Part shown: positions 59,001 to 64,000 of the stretch, in pieces
Position numbering within the stretch: position 1 is the stretch's first letter
How the letters are laid out: each line of letters begins with the position of its first letter
From: Chinchilla lanigera
Lineage: Eukaryota > Chordata > Mammalia > Rodentia > Chinchillidae
Length of the DNA: 64,000 nucleotides
Direction of reading: 5' to 3'
Assembly: GCF_000276665.1 (NCBI RefSeq)
Contig: NW_004955475.1
Span: forward strand, 1,511,503 to 1,575,502
Translations under genes and position numbers: made by a program
Notes under the pieces: model-generated
The model's input: the letters and a program-made list of their open reading frames with translations, nothing else
Told to the model about the DNA's origin: nothing
Databases searched by the model: none

Positions 59001-62000
59001 AGAAGTAAATATTAAAACAGAAACATTTTAGTCTCCTAGAAGATAAAACAGATAAAACTCTTGAGGTCACAGACATAGGAAAGAACTTTCTGAACAGAAC
59101 CCTACTTGCTCAGAAAACCAAAATAAAAGATGGAATAAAAAAATGGGCAAGTTAAATGAATAGATACTTCACAGGAGAATTACAAATGGCTAAAAAATAC
59201 ATGGATAAATGCTCAACATCACTACCCGTTAGAGGAATGAAAATTAAAACACTGACTTTCCATCTTACACCATAAAGAATGGCTATCATCAAGAAATCAA
59301 ATAATAACCAATGTGAGGCTGCAGGGAAGAAGGAACCTTCTACATTGTTGGTTGGAATGTAAACTAGTACAACCACTATGGAAATTAGTAAGAGATTGCT
59401 CAAAAAACTAAAACTAGAAATTCTATTTGAGCCAGCAGGTCCCCCTCTAGGTTCCCAAAAGAGTTCCAGGTATTTTCCCAAATGAGTTAAACACATCATA
59501 TTATGGTGACACATGCTTATAGCAGCACAGTTTATAATAGCTAAATACTGGATGCAGTCTATAGGTCAATCAAGGAATGGATGATTGGATAAAGAAAATG
59601 TGGTATTTACATAATATACAGTATTATTCTGCCACAAAGAAGGATAAATTTGAGTCTTCCATAGAAAAATGGATACACCTTGAAACTACAATGTTAAGTT
59701 AAATAAACTAGATACACAGGTTTAAACATTACATGGTTTCTGTTGTATGAGAAACCTATATTATAAATAAAAATAAAAGAAAAGATAGATAATAACAAGT
59801 AGGGAGATAGATCTTTCTCAAATGGGAAAGGGATCAAGAGATGGATAAGGGAAGAAAAGGGGATAAAAGGAAGCAGGATGTGCTATACATATGTACTAAG
59901 TCAACACAAGGAATTGTAAACATTACATACTACAAACTTGTACTAATAAAAAAAAGTTAAACATAGTATTTTTATATGGTCCCATAATTCTATCCTTAGG
60001 TATATACCCAAAAGATCTGAGAGCAGAGACTCAAACAGATAGATACTCATAACAAAACTCATGCAGCATTTATCACAATAGCCAAAAGATGAAAGTAACC
60101 TAAGTGTACATCAACAATGAATGTATGAACAAAATGTGGTAGATACATACAATGAGATACTATTCAACCTGAAATAGGAAAGAAAACTAGCTGGGTGTGG
60201 TGGTGCACACCTATAATCCCATCACTCAGGAGGCTGAGGCAGAAGAGTCACAGTGAGTTCAAGGCAAACCTGGGTTACATAAGCAATTTCAAGGACAGCC
60301 TGCACTACATAGCAAGGCCCAGTCTCAAACAAAACAAAACATTAGTAACAGCAATGCCATGAAGAGTGGCCCAGCAGCCTAACATCGTCACTGGTGCATG
60401 TGGGAGCAGTCCAAGCAGTGGTGGTACACTGTTTCCCAAGGGGCCCCACAGAGCCAGTAGGTAAAATCAATCTACTAAGGGAAAAGTCACTGTATACAAG
60501 TTCATAGTATATTTTGTTTTTTTTTGTTTGTTTGTTTTTTTCCGGTACCGGGAATCAAACTCACGACCTTGCGCTTGCCAGGCAGGCGCTGTGCCACTGA
60601 GCTACATCCCCAGCCCCTTGTAGTATATTTTGGACTGTGTGATATAACTGTACAGCTTTCTCCTATGGTTACAGGTACCAAATTAATAGTTACCACAGTT
60701 GCTATGCTCTGCTTGATGCTCTAGTTATGGCAAGCTATACTACATTAGCCAGGATATCATACATATTGTAATCATTTCTTCTCCCTTGTATGACAACATG
60801 GTGATTGTCTGCGGGAATAACCATCACCATAGTCCAGTACCAAAGAACTGGGTGCAGAGCCAAATAGATAGCAAGCTCTCATCCTGAATAAACTGGAAAA
60901 GTAAGTTCTTAGGACAGCCACAAAGACCAAGAACCATCTACACCTAGAAGACATCTTTGAGGCTAAGACATTTCCTAGGGAAGCTTCAATGCTAATGATA
61001 AAGCTATCTACCATAAGACATGTACAAGCACCAACATAGAAAATAAAAGAAAACAGAAAATGACAAGATGCAGAACCAAAATGCAACCCTAGACCTTGAG
61101 CCCACCCAGGACAAGTTCAGAGCACAATAAAATAAAACAAATTACAGGCCACACAATGGAACTTTCTGAAGTGATAGCAGGAGAAGTGGAAAAAACAACT
61201 GGATGTGGCTATTGAAAAAATAATATCTCAAGTAAAAAAAAAAAAAAAAGAAATGATGCTCAAAATGAAAAACATGCCCAAAGAATCTAGAGTAGACACA
61301 TAAAAAAATAGAGAAGCTTACGAAAACAACGGAAACCATGAATGCCCAACACAGGAAAGAAATGGAAGCCATGAAACAGATCCAAACAGATACCCAGAAG
61401 ATTAAAAATTCCATTTACAGTATACACAATAGACTGAACAAAAGCAAAGATAGAAAATAACATCTAGAACACATGATTGTGGCTAGCACCCATGAAAAGA
61501 AAGATGCCTTAAAAATAGCAAAGGACCATGAAAAATCAATCCAACAGCTGCAAGATGAAGCAAAGAAGAACAACATAAAATTGACCAGAGTCAGTGAGGA
61601 AGTGGGACATTGTGCAAACTATAAAGAAGCTATTTGCACATAAGTAATTGCAGAAAACTCCCCCAACAGGCATAAAGAACTTGACATAAAATAAGCAAGG
61701 TATATATAACTCCAAATAGCCACAACCAAAATGAACCTACACAAAGCCATATAATAATCAATATTCCAGAAATTTAGCACAAGAAGAGAATAATAAAAGT
61801 GGTTAGAGAAAACAAGCAAGTCACGTATAAAGGAAAAACCATTAGAATCACAGCAGACTTCTCAACACCAACCAGAAAGTCAAGGAGAGATTGAGATGAA
61901 GTATTTCAAGCCCTAAAAGAAAACAACATCCAACCCAGGTTGATTTAACCTGCACAATTATATTTCAAAATCAATGAAGAAATAATATACTCCCATGACA

Positions 62001-63498
62001 AAGAACAACTGAAGTAATCCATGACAACCAAGCCAGCTCTCCAAACTGCTCTTAAGGACATTCTAGAAAGAGATAAGAATGACCATATTTCCAAGAACAC
62101 TAATGGAAAGAAGCTAGCAGATAGGGCAAGCAATTAAATGGAAGGGAATGACAGGGTACCACCAATAAGAAAATAATATGAGAAAGATGAGCTAATACAT
62201 ATTAGTTATAACCATCAATGTAAATGGTCTCAAATCATCAATCAAAAGAAACAGACTGGCAAAATGGATCAATAAGCAAGATCCAGCAATATGCTGCACA
62301 TAACAAACACACTTAACCCAAAAGAAAAAGACTGGGCTGGGACTATAGATCGGTGGTAGAGTGCTTCCCTAGGATGCAAAAGTCCTGAGTTCAATCTCCA
62401 GTACCACCAAAAAAAAAAAAAAATTCGTAGACTGAAAGTCAAAGGATGGAAAACAATACTCAGGTGAGAGGAACTCAGAATAAATCAACAGTGGCTATTC
62501 TATTTACAGAAAATATGAACTTCAAGGCAAGACTAATCAAAAGACACAAAGAAGGTCACTACATACTTGTTAAGGGAACACTCCAAAAAGAAGTAATAAT
62601 AATCATAAATATATGTGCACCAAATACCAGTGCACCCAACTACATAAAACAAACATTAATGTACAAATTCTCTATGATGAATGTGATCATTATGTATATC
62701 TAAAATGTACCAATAAAACTTGATTGGACAAATAAATAAATAAAAGGAGTTGTCATAAGAAAAACACAAATGATGATACAAAAATATAAATTCCTACTTA
62801 AAAATATCCATATTAGCTTTACCACTACTGTGATACACAAATACATGGTCAAATAAAATACATCTACTTTAAACTCTTAACAATCAAGTTAGGGCTGGGG
62901 ATTTAGTTCAGTGGCACAAGTGCCTGCCTGGCAAGCACAAGGTCCTGAGTTCAATTCCTGGTAGCAAAAGAAATAATAAAAAAAAAACGATCGTTACCTA
63001 GTAGGGTTCAACTGACTGTTAAATTGATGGTTAAAGGTGATAAAAGCTTGTCACGACATACACCCCCCCTACCCGCTGCCACACACACACCCTGTAAATG
63101 TCACCATAAGGAAAATTCAGCACATGGTATCACCATCTAAATGGCAAACAACATACACGGATACACTTCATTCTAGACTGTATGATTTGCCTTCTACTCA
63201 AGTCATACCCAGCATGACTAAAATGTCAGAAAATGACCCAGTGTGGGACTGGGGGTTTAGCTCAGTGGTTCAGTGCCTGCCTGGCAAGTATGAGCTCCTG
63301 AGTTTGATTCCCAGTACACCCTCAACAATAGGAAAAAAAAAAGACCCAGTGTGAGATAAGAGGAAAAATGCATCTATCAATTATGCCATTTAACTTTGTT
63401 TGCACCCACCTTTCAGATTTATTTTGACGAATACATCCTTCAATGATTTCTTTTACTTCAGGATCAGTGACTTTATTGAAGCTGGCTGGTTTTATGCC
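46946..63498 (-). CDS. WNK3: WNK3 (WNK lysine-deficient protein kinase 3), internal part of gene
   Basis: Five exons on the minus strand (63498-63410, 55524-55305, 50214-49920, 47682-47489, 47089-46946) join without a frame break or stop into 314 codons. The order is end of kinase domain, PF2-like domain, then Gln/Ser/Pro-rich linker. WNK3 is a cytoplasmic chloride-sensing Ser/Thr kinase. It phosphorylates SPAK and OSR1, which control cation-chloride cotransporters such as NKCC1, NCC and the KCCs. The family call rests on the kinase-end motif [17 protein letters not shown], the [13 protein letters not shown] core of the PF2-like fold, and [19 protein letters not shown], all of which I recall as WNK3 rather than WNK1, WNK2 or WNK4. 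The catalytic N-lobe (including the WNK-specific lysine position) lies upstream of base 64000. The autoinhibitory, coiled-coil and C-terminal exons lie below base 1 or were not found. The gene looks functional: substitutions relative to the remembered human protein are conservative and all splice sites are canonical. Confidence 0.95.
47138..47445 (-). repeat. Two B1-like SINEs
   Basis: Reverse B1 at 47138-47286 and 47299-47445, in the short intron between the last two WNK3 exons. Confidence 0.9.
47489..47682 (-). CDS. WNK3: WNK3 exon: Ser/Gln-rich linker
   Basis: The exon is 194 bp: two bases complete Gly, then 64 codons run from [10 protein letters not shown] to CQQISG. The acceptor is TTTGCTATAG and the donor GTGAGG starts at 47488. 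It has no fold; the motifs [18 protein letters not shown] and QQLVGH match what I recall of WNK3. The upstream in-frame ATG codons (to 47755) are in the intron and are not the start of anything. Confidence 0.94.
47900..48063 (-). repeat. CT-rich tract and reverse ID-like unit
   Basis: Pyrimidine-rich DNA 47900-47990, then ID-like 47990-48063 (GGTGATAGAATCCAGGGCCT ... TACATCTTCAGTCC). Confidence 0.75.
48322..48490 (-). repeat. ID/B1 composite SINE (B4-like)
   Basis: Reverse ID-like part (GATACTGGGGATTGAACCCA) joined to reverse B1-like part (GAGAGAGGGTCTCACTACAT ... GGGATTACAGGTGTGTGCC). Confidence 0.75.
48604..49065 (+). repeat. Cluster of ID, B1, B1-like and ID-like SINEs
   Basis: ID 48627-48708, B1 48720-48862, older B1-like 48874-48985 and ID-like 48992-49065. 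The word GTGTTAGTAAG lies before the ID, between ID and B1, and after the B1. Confidence 0.85.
49157..49418 (-). repeat. B1-like SINE split by a young ID
   Basis: A reverse B1-like element is interrupted by a forward near-consensus ID (49242-49352) flanked by AAGAAAACCTCCCACC on both sides. Confidence 0.9.
49456..49770 (-). repeat. Two B1-like SINEs
   Basis: Reverse B1 at 49456-49606 and a more diverged one at 49636-49770. Confidence 0.85.
49920..50214 (-). CDS. WNK3: WNK3 exon: end of PF2-like domain and linker
   Basis: The exon is 295 bp: 98 codons from [10 protein letters not shown] to QQDCLSVR, plus the first base of a Gly codon. The acceptor is TTTGTTTGCAG and the donor GTAAAA starts at 49919. 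The first 25 residues ([19 protein letters not shown]) are the last helices of the PF2-like domain. The rest is a low-complexity linker with an acidic [10 protein letters not shown] patch followed by [10 protein letters not shown], both recognisable in WNK3. The reading frame also stays open upstream into the intron for about 40 codons, but that part is intronic. Confidence 0.95.
50215..50990. other. WNK3 intron, no feature seen
   Basis: A short (TA)n at 50318-50333; otherwise single-copy-like. Confidence 0.35.
50995..51142 (+). repeat. B1-like SINE
   Basis: Forward B1 (GAGCCGAACATGCTGGCACA ... CTCTGTCTAAAAAG). Confidence 0.85.
51143..51984. other. WNK3 intron, no feature seen
   Basis: Nothing recognised. 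Confidence 0.35.
51985..52505 (+). mobile_element. MLT1-type MaLR LTR
   Basis: TTATGGCCCCTCAAAGATGT, CTTGCTGGCTTTTAAGATGG, GCAGATAATAAATATG and GGAAACTAATATA follow the MLT1 LTR order as recalled. Confidence 0.75.
52627..53035 (+). repeat. Truncated B1-like SINE, (GGAAA)n/(GGAAAGGAAAGA)n and gap
   Basis: B1 head 52627-52712 runs into a purine pentanucleotide tract (52713-53035) interrupted by the 100-N gap 52853-52952. The tract gives spurious open frames on both strands. Confidence 0.9.
52853..52952. other. Assembly gap (100 N)
   Basis: One hundred N bases inside the (GGAAA)n tract. Confidence 0.99.
53040..54400 (+). repeat. HAL1-like LINE fragment
   Basis: GAGGCCCAACATCCAGATAA, AGCAGTTCCAGAAAG, GGCATTTTCATACATGTAAG and CATGTACTCCTAAGAAGC follow the HAL1 ORF1 order. 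Two B1 copies (53258-53418, 53436-53565) and an unrelated AT-rich stretch (53960-54150) interrupt it. Confidence 0.65.
54420..54960. other. Unidentified GC-richer block
   Basis: It carries an open frame of 122 codons at 54455-54823 (+) without recognisable features. Probably an old repeat or pseudogene; not named. Confidence 0.3.
55030..55200 (+). repeat. Old L1 3' UTR fragment
   Basis: GGGTGGCTTCAAAGACAATGATAATGTTCTATTTCTT resembles L1ME 3' UTR. Confidence 0.4.
55305..55524 (-). CDS. WNK3: WNK3 exon: kinase end and first part of PF2-like domain
   Basis: The exon is 220 bp. Its first base completes the Arg codon, then 73 codons run from [12 protein letters not shown] to EEVAYEM. The acceptor is TCTTATTAG and the donor GTAAGT starts at 55304. 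The first 12 or so residues close the kinase domain. From about residue 20 ([10 protein letters not shown]) the sequence enters the PF2-like domain, which in WNK and OSR1/SPAK kinases binds RFxV/I peptides. The core [13 protein letters not shown] and the acidic stretch ELAEEDD are visible. An antisense open frame over the same bases is a shadow. Confidence 0.96.
55695..55850 (+). repeat. ID SINE with purine-rich tail
   Basis: ID 55695-55770, then about 80 bases that are almost all G/A (GGGAAGGGAGAGGGAGAAGG...). Confidence 0.85.
55851..56683. other. WNK3 intron, no feature seen
   Basis: Nothing recognised. Confidence 0.35.
56684..57097. mobile_element. Palindromic mariner-derived element, copy 2
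   Basis: 414 bp; left end AAGTAAAAGACATATTG, right end TAATATGTCTTTTACTA, TA on both sides. Same layout as 40285-40864: reverse transposase 3' end in the left arm (CCACTTTTTGAAGCAGTTCT) and forward one in the right arm (GACTTCCAGAATTACTTAAC). Confidence 0.8.
57098..57445. other. WNK3 intron; ancient repeat possible
   Basis: AACTGAGTAACTTGCTCAAG could be a MIR core; otherwise nothing recognised. Confidence 0.3.
57452..57935 (+). repeat. SINE cluster: ID, ID-like, B1, ID-like
   Basis: 57452-57520, 57522-57605, 57629-57785 and 57849-57935, all forward. Confidence 0.8.
58108..58405 (+). repeat. B1-like and two ID SINEs
   Basis: 58108-58232, 58240-58320 and 58321-58405. Confidence 0.8.
58511..59964 (+). 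repeat. 5'-truncated L1 inserted in an older L1
   Basis: Body 58525-59950 runs from ATCAGAAAATGG in ORF2 to an A-rich 3' end. The 14-bp duplication AAAAAGTTAAACAT lies at 58511-58524 and 59951-59964. Confidence 0.92.
60188..60345 (+). repeat. B1-like SINE
   Basis: Forward B1 with (CAAAA)n tail. Confidence 0.9.
60517..60617 (-). repeat. Young ID SINE
   Basis: Reverse ID (TCCGGTACCGGGAATCAAAC ... GAGCTACATCCCCAGCCCC). Confidence 0.93.
60618..61100. other. Possible L1 5' region
   Basis: Directly upstream of L1 ORF1-like sequence in the same orientation; not independently recognised. Confidence 0.3.
61100..62745 (+). repeat. L1: ORF1, ORF2 start, and a 3' tail
   Basis: ORF1 coiled-coil-like part (CATGAAAAATCAATCCAACA...), C-terminal part (ATCACAGCAGACTTCTCAAC, AACATCCAACCCAGG), ORF2 endonuclease start (62440-62640, ACACTCCAAAAAGAAG), then a jump to a 3' UTR tail at 62655 (TGTACAAATTCTCTATGATG). 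The ID-like unit at 62334-62425 interrupts it. Dead. Confidence 0.75.
62892..62990 (+). repeat. ID SINE
   Basis: Forward ID (GGGCTGGGGATTTAGTTCAG). Confidence 0.9.
63246..63340 (+). repeat. ID SINE
   Basis: Forward ID; GACCCAGTGTG lies on both sides (left ending 63245). Confidence 0.9.
63410..63498 (-). CDS. WNK3: WNK3 exon: end of kinase C-lobe
   Basis: The exon is 89 bp: 29 full codons starting [10 protein letters not shown] and ending NKSE, plus two bases of a split Arg codon. The acceptor is TTTTCCTAG before 63498 and the donor GTGGGT starts at 63409. The residues form the last helices of the protein kinase C-lobe; the segment [10 protein letters not shown] holds the conserved Arg that pairs with the APE-motif Glu in most kinases. 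It joins the next exon in phase 2. The upstream 500 bases (63499-64000) show only intron sequence. Confidence 0.93.
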
Positions 63499-64000
63499 CT
63501 AGGAAAAGAAAAATGGTTTCTTGCTACAAATTAAACAATTAAAAGCCCAGATCAACATGACACTCATTAAATACTTTTTTTAATCCCCAAACCACATTGA
63601 AGTTTTGTACATACAGTATAACTTTAGTAACACTGTGAAAGATTTTTTTGTCATAGCCCTACAGATAAAAGTGAAAAATTATAATGTAAACCTACAAGGC
63701 GAACTTATACATTATGTTTTTATGTAAATAGAATCTAAAAATGTTCTCAAAGTAATTAATGACATGGGGGAATTCTCAGAATATAATATCAAGTAGGGAA
63801 AAAGTAGGATCCTAACATATACATACAGTAAAATCTCAACTAGAAAAATAATATCCCAATACAATATATTCCACTCTTCTAAAATGGTTAGAAGCAAAGA
63901 ACAAGCATACCTATATATCTACATATGCATGTATAAAAAAATATACACATAATGAAAACATTTGAAAAATCCATATTATTTTATCCTTAAATAATACTAA
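63499..64000. other. WNK3 intron, no feature seen
   Basis: AT-rich; nothing recognised apart from the polypyrimidine tract and acceptor at the exon border. Confidence 0.4.

Larger units (their letters stand above)
57936..60180 (+). repeat. Old L1 3' end, interrupted by SINEs and a younger L1
   Basis: Pieces 57936-58107, 58406-58524 and 59965-60180 form one L1M ORF2 3' end (AAATCAAAACCACAAGGAG, TTGCTGGTGGGAATGG, GGTATATACCCAAAAGATCT, TCACAATAGCCAAAAG). Confidence 0.8.

Overview
The window is nuclear DNA from a placental mammal, almost certainly a rodent. It is saturated with two SINE types. One is a tRNA-Ala-like ID element with very uniform young copies. The other is a B1-like 7SL-type element ending in an A tail. 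L1 copies, MaLR-type LTRs and DNA transposons are also present. The ID subtype (reading ..TAGCTCAGCGGCAAAAGCGCCTGCC.. and ending GGTACCGG) and the B1 with a repeated 'GCCAGCCTGRRCTACAT' block suggest Castorimorpha (beaver or kangaroo-rat lineage); this is an inference from memory. The single identifiable gene, WNK3, is X-linked in other mammals, so this is probably X-chromosome sequence.

Gene layout: five consecutive WNK3 exons lie on the minus strand at 63498-63410, 55524-55305, 50214-49920, 47682-47489 and 47089-46946. All have AG/GT boundaries, and they join in frame to 314 intact residues. They encode the end of the kinase C-lobe, the PF2-like (OSR1/SPAK-type) domain and the start of the Gln/Ser/Pro-rich linker. 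No further recognisable WNK3 exon was found below 46946, so 1-46945 is read as intronic, with the next intron more than 46 kb long. A 2-kb block at 44420-42430 on the gene strand looks like a decayed Gln/Tyr/Pro-rich coding exon with a possible splice donor. It is compared with the nervous-system HSN2 exon of WNK1.

Region by region. 1-3.3 kb: L1 fragments and SINEs. 3.35-10.4 kb: an L1 with a long 5' region, ORF1 and the 3' half of ORF2, carrying an LTR, a tandem duplication and ID insertions. 11.6-27.0 kb: one L1 split by many nested insertions. The largest is an LTR-flanked ERV1 element (14198-22653) that contains a gag relic plus about 4-5 kb of non-retroviral DNA with ancient L2 and MIR copies. 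26.3-29.3 kb: MaLR LTRs, MaLR internal sequence and a Tigger3-like transposon. 30-34 kb: L1. 34.6-36.95 kb: a decayed T. ni-type piggyBac transposase interrupted by a small TA-flanked transposon. 37-46.9 kb: LTRs, a palindromic mariner-derived element, MIR and L2, and the decayed coding block. 47-64 kb: WNK3 exons separated by SINEs, an MLT1 LTR, a HAL1 relic, a second palindromic mariner copy and a clear L1-into-L1 insertion. Three 100-N gaps (6562, 22966, 52853) all fall in A-tail or microsatellite DNA.

All repeat family names come from recalled consensus sequences, not a library search. Repeat ends are approximate unless a target-site duplication is given.
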